This document shows, piece after piece, positions 1 to 10,953 of a DNA stretch of 64,000 nucleotides. Source of the DNA: Tolypeutes matacus (lineage: Eukaryota; Chordata; Mammalia; Cingulata; Chlamyphoridae); contig JAKSZT010004976.1 of assembly GCA_026826555.1 (NCBI GenBank), forward strand, positions 6,862,900 to 6,926,899. The letters are read 5' to 3'. The notes below the pieces were generated by a model. That model did not search any database. It saw only the letters and a program-made list of their open reading frames with translations, and was not told the origin of the DNA. Made by a program: the position numbers and the translations under genes. Position 1 is the first letter of the stretch. Each line of letters begins with the position of its first letter.

Positions 1-1165
1 TATATAAAGAGATGCTACAACTCAACAATAAAAAGACAAAGGTCCAGTTAAAAAATGGGCAAAAGATTGAATAGGCATTTGTCTAGAGAAGAAATATAAA
101 TGGTGAAAAAAACACATGAAAAAATGCTCAGCACCACTAGTGATTAGAGAAATGCAAATCAATGCTATAATGAGATATCATTTCACACCTATTAGAATTG
201 CCACTATTATAAAAACAGAAAACCACAAGTGTTGGAAAGGATGTGGAGAGATAGGAACGCTTATTCATTGTTGGTGGGAATGTCTTATTCATTGTTGGTG
301 GGAATGTAGAATGGTACAGCCACTTGGACGACTGTTTGGCAGTTCCTAAAGAAGTTGAATATAGATTTTCCACATGACCTGGCAATACCAAAACTGGGTT
401 ATATACCCAGAAGAACTGAGAGCAGTGACGTGAACAGACATCTGCACACCGATGATCATAGAGGCATTATTCACAGTTGCCAAATGATGGAAACAACCAA
501 GGTGTCCATCAACTGATGAATAGATAAACTGTGGTGTATACACACGAAGGAATATTATGCAGTTGTTAGAAGACAGGAAGTCGTGAAGCATTTGACAACA
601 TGGATGAACCTGAAGGACATTATGTTGAGTGAAGCAAGCCAGACACAAAAGGACAAATACTTTTGTATATGATTGTGCTATTATGAACTAAATATATTAT
701 ATAAACTCATGGAGTTAATAATTAGATTATGTGTCACCAGAAAATAGAATGAGGTTAGAGAATGGAAAGCTGAGGGTTAACTTGTGCAGAATTGGTAAGA
801 AGCTGTTTGTTAATCTTTGGAAATGAATAGAAAAGATGAAAGCACAATATAATGTTTGTAACTAGCAGCACTATTATATTGGTAAGACAGTGGTGGAAAG
901 AGAGTCTTTTATGTAATTGAAGTATCTTTTAAAAAATAAAAAAGTGAAGAAAAAAAGAAAAAAAAGAAAGTCTAAGGTGGTCATGTATATTAATATAGGA
1001 AAGCTAAAAAGTGTAACAGGGGAATGTATAGCATAGTAAAACCTCATGTGAAATATGAATATGGGTAATATTGCATATATAAGACTGTTTTTCTTTGAAA
1101 CTGAACAAATGTATGTTAATGTTACAAGATGTTAATAGCAGCAAAAAAAAAAAGAAAAAAAAAAA
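1..1165 (+). mobile_element. L1 LINE, 3' part (ORF2 C-terminus plus 3' UTR), cut by window start
   Basis: The first ~650 bases translate, with breaks, to the C-terminal end of L1 ORF2 (CCHC-type Cys/His segment, then the 'ICTPM' and 'MLSEASQ'-like end). They are followed by a 3' UTR and an A-rich tail at about 1141-1165. The sequence runs parallel to 52745-53760, including the 3' UTR, so both belong to the same older L1 subfamily. This 3' UTR type differs from that of the full-length L1 at 6051-14473. The coding part is broken by several frame changes and stops. Confidence 0.88.
260..307 (+). repeat. Perfect 24-base tandem duplication in the L1 Cys/His region
   Basis: Bases 260-283 are repeated exactly at 284-307. 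The duplication is in frame and repeats the eight residues LIHCWWEC, part of the ORF2 C-terminal Cys/His motif. The related copy at 53005-53030 has only one unit. Confidence 0.93.
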
Positions 1166-1285
1166 TCATTATGCTAAGTGAAAGAAACCAGACACAAAAT
1201 ACTACAAATTATACTATTCCATTTATATAAAATGTAAATATAAATCAACTTATATGAAGATGAACTAAAAATAATATGTGGAAAG
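1166..1285 (+). mobile_element. Older L1 fragment (end of ORF2)
   Basis: The sequence following the A-rich tail restarts with a divergent version of the L1 ORF2 end (MLSE-RNQTQNT-like), continuing into 'ccatttatataaaatgt'. The younger L1 therefore probably inserted into, or next to, an older L1. Confidence 0.6.
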
Positions 1286-1723
1286 AAAAAGAAGACAAAG
1301 GCCAACTGGGACCATGCCACACTTTCCCCAGGACAGCTGCCCAGCCAACTGGAATGGGATGGGTGGAGGCGAGTGACCTCTCCCTGTGAGGCATTAAGCT
1401 GCCTTGCCTACATGGGTCATGTCCTAGCACCACCAAGGAAACTGGGCCTTCTTCCACAAAATCAAGAGGGCCTTTGTCCGTAAAATGACAACAAATTTTA
1501 CACTTGGCCAAAGAGCACAAATTTCAACCAATGATCACATGTCACCACTCTGGCCATCTTTGTACCCTTTGCAACAGAGTCTTGCCCACTGCTGAAGAGC
1601 AAAATACACGTTTTTAGATTCACATAGAGATACTTCTTGGAAGTGAATGGCAAAAAAGATCATCAAAGCTAAGTGCATCCATCCAATAGCTCCCCATCCC
1701 AGCTCAGATGTAGGACCTCTTAC
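1286..1723. other. Intron sequence, nothing recognised
   Basis: This lies downstream (3') of the last SLC24A3 exon in the window. It is unique-looking mixed-composition sequence with no exon or repeat that I can identify. Confidence 0.5.
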
Positions 1724-1994
1724 AGGGGGGGTCAAATGGTGTGTATGGTCCTTCGTCATCATCCTCATCCTCCTCTTCCTCCTCGTCATTCTCGTTATTC
1801 TCATTGTCCTCGTTCTCATTCTCGGTCTCGGTGCCAGCCTCAGCAACAACATCATCCTGCCGGGTCCCATTCACGCCCCTGTCTGGGGCGCTGCTGGGCC
1901 CTGTCCCGTTCTCCACCGTGTGTTTAATCGGGATTTTGATGGCCACCTCCGATTCTCCATTGGCGTAAGCCCTGCTGTTTATCAGTCTTTGTCT
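1724..1994 (-). CDS. SLC24A3: SLC24A3 exon, acidic cytoplasmic loop
   Basis: The minus strand reads a pyrimidine tract and AG at 1995-1996, then AGA CAA AGA CTG (RQRLINS), and runs 90 codons to ...GPYTPFDPP plus one base. The donor is GTAAGAG just below 1724. The entry phase (0) fits the exon at 2728-2888. The peptide forms part of the large cytoplasmic loop between the two membrane domains of NCKX exchangers. It carries the VAIKIPIKHTVENG segment and a run of Asp, Glu and Asn (about codons 58-81). Against the human protein as I remember it, the acidic run seems three residues longer (an extra N-E-N), with Thr-to-Ala, Arg-to-Gln and Asn-to-Thr changes nearby. The last base is the first of a split codon completed by an exon outside the window. 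The acidic run is low-complexity GAN codons, a likely source of length variation. Confidence 0.95.
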
Positions 1995-2727
1995 CTGGAA
2001 AGAGAAAGGTACACTCTTACCACGGCCAAAGGGATTGCAAACACGTTAAACCCAGAACACAAGCTCTTGGGATCTCTCCCAGGCAGCTAACAGGGAAAGA
2101 TTTCCAGAAGACTCTGGAGTCATGTTTTAAGAGATTTCTCAAGTAATAATCAACTCAGATAACCTCCTTGGAGGAGGAAGGAGTAACCTTTCATGACTCA
2201 TTGGAACTTGCAAATCCTTCTAGAGGACATTTCCTGTGTCTGGGAAGTTTGCTTTTCTACTGGAGTCCCTGATTCCCTGTGGTCTCTCTTTTCTTGATAG
2301 TAGGAATCCCTTGGTCCAAACTAATGTGTCTGGACCAGTGTACCTATAAGGCTGCCACTCTAGAGAGAGTAATACACAGGAAGATTCAGGTCAGAGACTC
2401 TGTATTATTTAAGCCAAGGTAGCCTTCATTTAGTAACTGCTTTTGTGCAAGTTTACTTCACGGGCCTTTATTCAAATTGAAGATGAAGAGAAGGGGTGAG
2501 GGGAGTTTTTCTATATAAATGGGAGTTAGACTGTATCTCTCAAAATGTGGAGGGAAAAACAAAGACCAGTATACACAGCTGACCCAAGTGTTGGGAGATG
2601 GCCAGAGGATAACAATGTGTTAAACTTTGAGTCAGATGCTTCTACTTCCAAACCAGGAAACTTTCTGTCCTTCCCTGAGTTTCCCATTCCCAACCAGCAT
2701 TAACTGGACTGTACTTTCCCCAGATAC
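1995..2727 (-). other. SLC24A3 intron (733 bp)
   Basis: This is a short intron between two loop exons. The acceptor side has a good pyrimidine tract (ctttctctttccag on the minus strand) and the donor is GTATCTGGGG. I see no repeat or other gene in it. Confidence 0.85.
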
Positions 2728-2888
2728 CTCATTGATCAGCATGCGGCTGGCCATGGATAGGCGGGTCTTGGGGGGAAAGTGGCTCGTGATCATGATTCGA
2801 AGACCAGCCTCAGAGAAAGAGAGCTGGTGTGGGTATGCTGACAGCAGCTCGTCCACCATGATCACTGACGCTTTGCGGTGGAAATTGG
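2728..2888 (-). CDS. SLC24A3: SLC24A3 exon, loop segment NFHRK...MLINE
   Basis: The exon starts with CC, completing a GCC Ala codon whose G ends the exon at 4307-4440. It then encodes 53 residues from NFHRKASVIMVDE through LSFSEAGLRIM and ending ASRMLINE. The acceptor is ttcatttccctag and the donor is GTATCTGG after GAG. The segment is strongly conserved between SLC24A3 and SLC24A4. It lies at the start of the cytoplasmic loop, after the first cluster of transmembrane helices. No stop or indel is present and the exon ends in phase 0. I saw no residue change here relative to the human protein as remembered. Confidence 0.96.
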
Positions 2889-4306
2889 CTAGGGAAATGA
2901 AAAGCATAAAATAAAATAGCATTGAGACCAAGAGCAGGAAAGAGGCATTAATTCAATAGATCCTCCCTTCCCTTCTCTCTCATCCTCCCTCTCTCCCATT
3001 CACCCACCCAACCATCCACAGACCCATCCATCCATCCATCCATCCATCCATCCATCCATCCATCCATCCATCCAATAGTGAGCAAAATTTAGGGAAGAGC
3101 CAACATCTCCTTTCCATTGGGTCTGTTGGTAGCCCTTTCAAAGCAACTTAAACAATTTAACCATATTTCACCAGCATGATAAGAATGGGTGATAATATTA
3201 GAGAATATCTCCCGTCCTTAAAAGAATCTTTGCCACCATTCAGATCCGAGGCATAGGAAAGACTCCTCCCCACCCTAACAATCTTTACTAACCTTTCACG
3301 CGCCTTAAATGTCAGCATACAGAGCTGTTAAAAGCTAAAGAACTGACTTCAGTGCCAAGTGGAAAACTTGATGGGGAAACATACACGTTCCCCCAGACTA
3401 GACTATGAGCACTGCTGGCAAAGGGGTAGGTGGGTGAGCCGTCCACATGACAGAGGCCCGAGGTCCAGAAGGGAGTTTGGGGTAAATCCTGTGTAAAAAT
3501 TTGCTAGGAGTCCCGAAAAAAGTTTCACCAAGGCCCAAGAGTTCTCTCTGAATGAAAGATGTTTGTAACTGCTTTAGGTCTCTCATTGCACTCACTCCTG
3601 TTTTCCAAGCCACGAACTCATGAAATGATCTCTGGCAACACTGAATAATATTAGGTAGCTCTCTTTGGTTCCCTAAGAGTATTCCTTCTATGGTTGTAAA
3701 CTACCCAGAAGAGAAGAAACTAAATGAAGTTCTTATGTAGGATGGGACTAAATATGTTTGTTTTTTGTTAAACTTGTATATAATTATTCAGAAAAACATA
3801 CCACATTTTTGATTTTCAAAATCTAGTAATTACCCAGAGATTTTAAAGTGAGAGACAGATTTGAAACTAACCTATGTATTTGTTAATTTCTCTTTCTTTT
3901 TGCTGCAAAGCAACCTTATGACACTAAGAAGAAACCAACATACATATTTCAAGGAGAAAATTAAAAATAAATTAAATGAAACATGGAAACACATTCTACC
4001 AAAGTTCAATGACATATTTCTGGTATTCCTCTAAGAAAGAATATTAATTACTAGAGAGCATTATATTATTTCCCTTAGAATAGCAACTGTTTTAGAAGAA
4101 TTTTTAAAATATGATGATTACTTTATAAAAAGGTAATTTTTTATCTCATTTTGTGGATTAGAAACTGAAGCGATGTAATCTGAAAGTGAATTTGGATGTA
4201 GCACTGCTGATAACAATCAAATAAATATCATGCTACACACTCTTAGGTACATTATCTGCTTGTGGTCTTGCACTTCCTCCTTGGACACAGGTTTCTCCTC
4301 GGTTAC
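2889..4306 (-). other. SLC24A3 intron (1.4 kb)
   Basis: This intron is AT-rich in its 3700-4200 half and contains a CCAT/ATCC microsatellite at 3025-3074. No mobile element is recognised with confidence. Confidence 0.8.
3025..3074. repeat. (CCAT)n microsatellite
   Basis: About 12 uninterrupted copies of the 4-base unit CCAT are present, flanked by degenerate C/A-rich copies upstream from about 2998. Confidence 0.97.
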
Positions 4307-4440
4307 CTTTCTTAAGTAGCACCACAGTTGCATCGCAGTTGCTGCTGTCATCGATTTCAGTGTTGTTGGCCAACCCATTGACCATGTTCCCAGCTCCTTT
4401 CGCCCTTCTCTCGAAGCACTGATGTATACAGGCGTTATAT
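4307..4440 (-). CDS. SLC24A3: SLC24A3 exon, loop segment YNACIHQCFER...LLKK
   Basis: The minus strand has acceptor gctttgttcag at 4441 onward. One A follows, completing Lys AA|A from the exon at 17948-18001, then 44 codons from YNACIHQCFERRAKG through GLANNTEIDDSSNCD to VVLLKK, and a final G before donor GTAACC. It follows directly after a membrane helix and begins the cytoplasmic loop. Basic residues (ERRAKG) immediately after the helix fit a cytoplasmic location. Compared with the remembered human sequence I see Thr-to-Ala in the ERRTKG stretch and Ala-to-Thr in LANNAE. The donor (GGTAACCGAG) is weaker than the others in the window but retains GT. Confidence 0.95.
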
Positions 4441-6034
4441 CTGAACAAAGCAGTAGGTGGAAAGAGCCCATCAGGCTTTGCTGTGCCTCCATTTTCCAAC
4501 TCCCATGGGGATGTTCCCTAGAGTATTCTCAGTCTAGATGCAATTTGTGGGATCCTACGTGTCAAGTCATTATCATTATTATTTTGCCAACCCATTTCCC
4601 CTAAGAATATACAACCTATCCCATTCTCCAACTTAAAGATACATGGTAAGTGAAAATCAAACCAGCACTTGGTCAGTTGACCATGACACACTGCTTCCTT
4701 CCCAGCCTCTCCCATGTTAACGGAGGTACTTCTGGGATGGAGCCCCCTACTCATAGCCTGAACATGGCAGGGTTGTGGGAGCCAGTGGATGGTCAAGGCC
4801 CGCCCTGATGACAGCATCAGGGTCTCTGCTGTCAGGGACCAACTGTATGAGAGGAGAAGGAGCCCACCCATGCCACCCCCAGTAGCCGTGCTTCATGGTG
4901 TATGTCTGATGGGCTGGGGAGCAGTCTAGGGCTTTGTCTGTCTATGGTTTCCAGTGGTCACAGGTTGGGAATCTGTGACTCTCTTTTACTTCTGCCATAA
5001 TTCCAGGCTTGATGGGCTCTCGGCTCTATGGAGAAAATGTGGGCTGTGATTGAGTGAAAAACACTGTATATTGCTTCTTACATGCCTCAGCAGATGTCTG
5101 TTGGAAGGGAGAAGCTTATATAAATTCCTAGGATGTTTTTGGCATGTAAGTGTTCTGGTCCCCTTATCTTTAGTACTGGAAGATTCCCACAGAGTGATCC
5201 CAGAAAACTCATGGGCAAAGATAGCTGGGCAGAGTTTCCAGGGAATTTCAGGTCACTGCTGCTTTCTCTTCCATCCTGAAGGTAAAGGCTGTGATGCTTC
5301 ACTGGCCGCAGGACAACCCACTGAGAAGTCCCACCCAGCTGGAGGTCAGCCCCCAGGAGGAGCGGCAGCTGGGCATGGGGCTTCTCAATGGCTGGCTGGT
5401 GGACTCCTCAAACTTGTGCTCCTCCTCCTCCTCCTCCCATTGGCTTCTGCAGATGCTAAAGCTTGCTGGCATCTCTCCCAGCTCTACCTCTGTGTGAGTG
5501 TGGTTCTGGGGTGGGCCTGCCCATGGGGACAGATAGCCAGCATGGCAGAGAAGGAGGGACCCTGCAGCTGAACCTGCTCTCTGGGGCTTCAACATCATAT
5601 GGGAGTGTGGATGGGGCAGGGCTGGCCATGGGTAGATGGTTATTGGGGCTGATCATGGGCACATGAGGTTCATTACACTCTTCTATTTACTCTTGAGTAT
5701 GTGTAAACTTCTCCCTAATGAGAAGTGGAAAAAAAAAGGTCATGAGAGAAGAAGTGTTAGGTGGGGTGTGCAGGACCTGGCCTGGTCCTCGAGCTTTTGC
5801 TGACAGGAGGTTCTGCCTTTCACGCTTTCACCACCCTCCCCGTGGCTTCCCTTCTCCTTCCTCGTCCTCCCCCCCTTGGCTCCAATTCTGTTGGAGACTT
5901 CTGGTCCATATCCAGTGGCTTGGTGGTGGGGATCCCCACTTTCTAGACTCAATGAAAATGCCTGGCTTTACTGACAGATTTCTGGGGGAGAGGCAGTGTT
6001 TCTGTCATTTTGACTCAGAATCTATTTTCCCCAT
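4441..6034 (-). other. SLC24A3 intron, part before the L1 insertion
   Basis: This is mixed sequence with a short CTC triplet run at about 5417-5440. A stretch at about 5655-5738 ('tctatttactcttgagtatgtg', then an A run) resembles the end of an ancient L1 3' UTR on the plus strand. Nothing else is recognised. Confidence 0.55.
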
Positions 6035-6050
6035 AGAAATGGTGATTTGC
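6035..6050 (+). repeat. Left target-site duplication of the full-length L1
   Basis: AGAAATGGTGATTTGC occurs here and again, identically, at 14474-14489 immediately after the poly(A) tail. These 16 bases define the ends of the insertion. Confidence 0.96.
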
Positions 6051-6363
6051 GAGGGCGGCCAAGATGGCGTTAGTGTAGGAGGGCACACACTGCAAGCTCC
6101 CAGAGCAAGGCGGATTGTGGACGGGGTTCTGCCCGGGGGTCTGTGCTGTGCACGTGTGGAGTGAGAAGCTTGGGACATCTATCTGCGCGGATCGGTGGCG
6201 TGGATGAAACGGTGGAGATTCGGAACATAGAAAGAAGCAAGGAAATAAAATAATAAGAAAAACTGCCAAAGAGAAAACTTAACTCACACGCAGAACCAAC
6301 AGCTAAATAAAATTCTAGAGCATAGAGAAAAGCTAATCAACTGAACAAACCCATCAAGATAAT
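6051..6363 (+). promoter_or_regulatory. L1 5' UTR / internal promoter with YY1-type site
   Basis: The 313-base leader starts GAGGGCGGCCAAGATGGCG. The CAAGATGGC at 6060-6068 matches the YY1 site found close to the start of human L1 5' UTRs, where it helps fix the transcription start. The first ~150 bases are GC-rich with several CpG, then composition becomes A-rich towards ORF1. The leader is short compared with the ~900 bases of human L1. Confidence 0.75.
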
Positions 6364-7284
6364 ATGATGACCAGAGGGCAACAGAAAAATACAAATGACT
6401 CTGAGAAACTGGAAAACATGGACCAGTCCAATGCAAAAAATAAAAACCAGGAAGCAATGCAGAACATTGAACAACTAATCAAAGCTATCCAAACAAATAT
6501 CATGGACCAACTTAAAGAACTGAAGGAAGAGATTAAGGATATAAAGAAGACACTGGGAGAACATGCTGAAGAAATAGCTAACATGCCTAAAAAGGTAATG
6601 GATATGATGGTGAACAAAGGCACAAGTAAAGAAATGAAAAAGACGCTGGACTCACATGGCAGCAGATTTGAACAGGCAGAGGAAAGAATTAGTGATATGG
6701 AAGGCAATACAGTTGAAATCAAAGAGATTGTAGAACAGATAGACAAAAAGATAGAAAAAATCCAGCATGGTCTCAGGGAATTAACTGATAATACAAAACG
6801 TACAAACTTACGCATTACGGGCATCCCAGAAGGAGAAGAGAAGGGAAAGGGAACAGAAGGAGTGTTGAAGGAAGTTATGGCTGAAAACTTCCCAACTCTA
6901 TTGAGAGAGATGGATGTGCAGATCCAGGAAGCACAGCGCACCCCAAATACTATAAATCCCAACAGGCCAACTCCAAGACATATATTTGTCAAAATGTCCA
7001 ATGCTCAAGACAAAGAGAAAATACTCAAGGCAGCAAGAGAAAAGAGAACCATCACATACAAGGGAAGCACAATAAGATTAAGTGCTGATTTCTCAGCTGA
7101 AACCATGGAGGCAAGAAGACAGTGGTATGACATAGTCAAAACACTAAAAGAAAAAAACTTCCAGCCACGAATTCTCTATCCAGCAAAATTGGCATTCAAA
7201 AATGATGGAGAGTTCAAAATATTCACAGATAAACAGCAATTAAGAGAGTATGTCAAGAAGAACCAGCACTTCAAGAAATACTAA
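6364..7284 (+). CDS. L1 ORF1 protein (ORF1p), intact
   Basis: This is an open frame of 306 residues. ORF1p is the RNA-binding trimeric chaperone that coats L1 RNA in the L1 ribonucleoprotein. The N-terminal ~150 residues are Lys/Glu/Gln-rich with heptad spacing of a coiled coil (about residues 35-145). Residues ~150-240 form the RRM-like region, containing LRITGIPEGEE and the RPTPRHIFVKM stretch. The C-terminal domain contains AAREKRTITYKG (the conserved REK and TYKG motifs), then FSAETMEARRQW and FQPRILYPAKL. The length is slightly less than the 338 of human ORF1p. The start is MMTRG; either Met could serve. No stop or frameshift is present, in contrast to ORF2. The spacer to ORF2 is 123 bases. 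Confidence 0.95.
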   Translation: MMTRGQQKNTNDSEKLENMDQSNAKNKNQEAMQNIEQLIKAIQTNIMDQLKELKEEIKDIKKTLGEHAEEIANMPKKVMDMMVNKGTSKEMKKTLDSHGSRFEQAEERISDMEGNTVEIKEIVEQIDKKIEKIQHGLRELTDNTKRTNLRITGIPEGEEKGKGTEGVLKEVMAENFPTLLREMDVQIQEAQRTPNTINPNRPTPRHIFVKMSNAQDKEKILKAAREKRTITYKGSTIRLSADFSAETMEARRQWYDIVKTLKEKNFQPRILYPAKLAFKNDGEFKIFTDKQQLREYVKKNQHFKKY

Positions 7285-10200
7285 AGGAATCTCTATAAGT
7301 TGAAAGGAAAAAACAAAGGAGAGAGAGTTGGAGGAGAGTTTAAAAACAACTGAAAAGTAAAAAAGAGAAACAAAACAACATGTGACATACATTAACCCAA
7401 AGAAAAAATGGCTGAAGTAAGAAATTCGTTACGAGTAATAACACTGACTGTTAATGGATTAAATTCACCAATCAAAAGACACAGATTGGCAGAATGGATA
7501 AGAAAATATGATCCATCTATATGCTGTCTACAAGAAACCCACCTTCGACCCAGGGATTCAAGGAGGCTGAAAGTGAATGGCTGGAAAACCATTTTACAAG
7601 CTAACAATAGCCAAAAAAGGGCAGGAGTAGCTATTCTAATATCAGACAAAATAGACTTTAAATGCAAAACTATTGTAAGAGACAAAGATGGACACTACAT
7701 ATTAGTAAAAGGAGTAATCTCTCAAGAAGAGAGAACAATCATCAACATTTACGCACCTAATCGAGGTGCCTCAAAATACGTGCGGCAAACTCTAGAAAAA
7801 CTAAGAGGAGAAATAAATTCCTCTACAATTATAGCAGGGGAGTTCAACACACCACTATCATCATTAGACAGAACATCTGGGCAGAGAATCAATAAAGAAA
7901 CTAAGGCCCTCAACAATACATTAGAAGGTTTGGACTTAATAGACATACAGAACACTACACCCATATACAGCGGGATTTACATTCTTCTCGAGAACACATG
8001 GAACATACTCCAAAATAGACCACATGCTAGGCCACAAAACAACACTCAATGAATTCAGAAAGATTGAGATTATACAAAGTAATTTCTCTGACCACAACGG
8101 AATGAAGTTGGAAATCACTAAGGGCCAGAGAAACAGGTTAAGCACAAGGATATGGAAGTTAAACAACACACTCTTAGACAAACAGTGGGTCAAAGAGGAA
8201 ATTTCAAAAGAAATCAGTAACTACCTTGAAACTAATGAAAACAACAACACAACATATCAAAACCTATGGGATGCAGTGAAAGCAGTCCTGAGAGGGAAGT
8301 TCATAGCCATAAATTCATATATAAAAAAAGAAGAAAGAGCTAAAATTGAAGACCTAACTGCACACTTGGAGGAATTGGAAAAACAACAACAAACTAAACA
8401 TAAAGGAAGTAGAAAGCAGGAAATAACAAAGATTAGAGCAGAACTAAATGAAATAGAGAATAAGAAAGCACTGGAAACAATAAACAAAACCAAAAGCTGG
8501 TTCTTCGAGAATATCAACAAAATTGACAAAGCCTTAGCCAGACTAACAAAGAAAAAGAGAGAACAGATGCAAATACATAAAATAAGGAATGAGCAAGGTG
8601 ATATCACTACTGACCCCATAGAAATAAAGAGTATCATAAGAGGATACTTTGAAAAATTATATGCCAACAAGAATGACAATTTAGAGGAAATGGACAAGTT
8701 TCTAGAAACCCACAAACAGCCGACATTGATGAAAGAAGAAATAGATGAACTCAACAGTCCAATTACAAGTAAAGAGATAGACTCAGTCATTAAAAACCTC
8801 CCAACTAAGAAGAGTCCAGGACCAGATGGCTTCACAGCTGAATTCTACCAACCATTCCGGAAAGAGCTAACACCAATTCTACTTAAGCTCTTCCAAAAAA
8901 TTGAAGTAGAAGGAATATTACCTAACTCATTCTATGCCAACATTACCCTAATACCAAAACCAAATAAAGATACCACAAGAAAGGAAAATTACAGACCAAT
9001 TTCTTTAATGAACCTAGATGCTAAAATCCTTAACAAAATACTTGCTAATCGCATTGAACAACATATCAAAAGGATTATACACCATGACCAAGTGGGTTTC
9101 ATCCCAGGTATGCAAGGATGGTTCAATATAAGAAAATCAATCAATGTAATACACCACATAAACAGACTGAAAGAAAAAAATCACATGATCATCTCTATAG
9201 ATGCAGAAAAAGCATTTGACAAAATACAGCACTCTTTCCTCATAAAAACACTACAAAAGATAGGAATAGATGGAAACTTTCTGAAAATGATAAAATGTAT
9301 ATATGAAAAACCCAAAGCTAACATCATTTTCAACGGTGAAATCCTAAAAGCCTTCCCTCTGAGATCAGGAACAAGACAAGGATGCCCACTATCACCAATC
9401 CTATTTAACATTGTCTTAGAAGTACTTGCACGAGCACTGAGACAAGAAAAGGACATAAAAGGCATCCAGATTGGAAAAGAAGAAGTAAAAATTTCATTAT
9501 TTGCAGATGACATGATCCTATACACAGAAAGCCCTGAGAAATCTACAACAAGGCTTCTAGAACTTATAAAGGAGTTCAGTAATGTTGCAGGTATAAGATC
9601 AACGCTCAAAAATCAGTAGCATTTCTGTACACCAATAACCAGCAAACTGAGGAGGAAATCAGGAAAAAAAATACCATTTACAATAGTAAATAAAAGAATC
9701 AAATACCTAGGAATAAATTTAACTAAAGATGTAAAAGACTTATATACAGAAAACTACACAACACTGTTAAAGGAAATCAAAGAAGACTTAAATAAATGGA
9801 AAAATATTCCCTGTTCATGGATGGGAAGACTAAACATCATCAAGATGTCTATCCTACCCAAACTAATCTACAGATTTAATGCAATCCCAATAAAAGTCAA
9901 CACTATATTTTTTAAGGAACTGGAAAAACTAACCACAAAATATATTTGGAGAGGCAAGAGGCCCCAAATTGCCAAAGATATATTGAATAAGAAAAATGAA
10001 GTTGGAGGTATCACATTACCTGACTTTAAAACATACTACAAAGCTACAGTGATCAAAACTGCATGTTATTGGCACAAGGATAGAACTACTGACCAATGGA
10101 ACCGAATTGAGAGTTCTGACATAGATCCTCGCATATACAGTCATCTGATATTTGACAAGGCCACGAAGCCCACTCAGTTGGGAGAGAATGGCCTCTTTTA

Positions 10201-10451
10201 ACAAGTGGTGCTTGGAGAACTGGATATCCATATCCAAAAGAATGAGAGAAGAATACCATCTCACACCTTATACAAAAATCAACTCAAGATGGATCAAAGA
10301 TCTAAATATAAGAGCCAAAACCATAAAAACCTTGGAAGATAATGTAGGGAAACATCTACAGGACCTTGTAATAGGAAATGGTTTCATGAACTTCACAGCC
10401 AAAGCACGAGCAGCAAGAGAAAAAATTGATAAATGGGATCTCCTCAAAATT

Positions 10452-10853
10452 AAAAACTTCTGCACCTCAAAGGATGTTATTAAGAAAATAAAAAGGCATC
10501 CTACCCAATGGGAAAAAATATTTGGCAACCATATATCTGATAGGAGCTTAATATCCTGCATATATAAAGAAATCCTACACCTTGAAAATAAAAGGACAAA
10601 CAACCCATTTAAAAAATGGGCAAGTGACCTGAAAAGACACTTCTCCAAGGAAGAAATACAAATGGCTAAAAAGCACATGAAAAAATGCTCAACATCACTT
10701 GCTATCAGGGAAATGCAAATCAAAACTACAATGAGATACCATCTTACACCCATCAGAATGGCAGCTATTAAAAAAACAGGAGACACTAAATGTTGGAGAG
10801 GATGTGGAGGAATAGGAACCCTCATCCACTGCTGGTGGGACTGTGGTATGGTC
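10452..10853 (+). repeat. First copy of a 402-base duplication bordering the gap
   Basis: This stretch of ORF2 ends at the N run and is repeated at 10954-11355, directly after the Ns, at a constant offset of 502. I see one difference (G at 10665, A at 11167; Ala versus Thr). Both copies start at the same 'aaaaacttctgcacctc' and the first stops at 'tatggtc'. Confidence 0.95.
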
Positions 10854-10953
10854 NNNNNNNNNNNNNNNNNNNNNNNNNNNNNNNNNNNNNNNNNNNNNNN
10901 NNNNNNNNNNNNNNNNNNNNNNNNNNNNNNNNNNNNNNNNNNNNNNNNNNNNN
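10854..10953. other. Assembly gap, 100 N
   Basis: Exactly 100 Ns are present, a conventional placeholder length. The sequence on each side is the same L1 segment, so the true missing length is probably zero. Confidence 0.99.

Noticed and set aside
1647..2090. 147-residue plus-strand frame rich in Ile, Val and Leu
   Set aside because: Antisense shadow of the SLC24A3 acidic exon; GAN codons read as hydrophobic residues on the other strand.
6354..7001. 215-residue frame on the minus strand opposite L1 ORF1
   Set aside because: Exact antisense shadow of the A-rich ORF1 coding strand, giving a Ser/Phe/Ile-rich translation.
8257..9609. Long minus-strand frames opposite L1 ORF2
   Set aside because: Shadows of the ORF2 coding sequence with no independent support.
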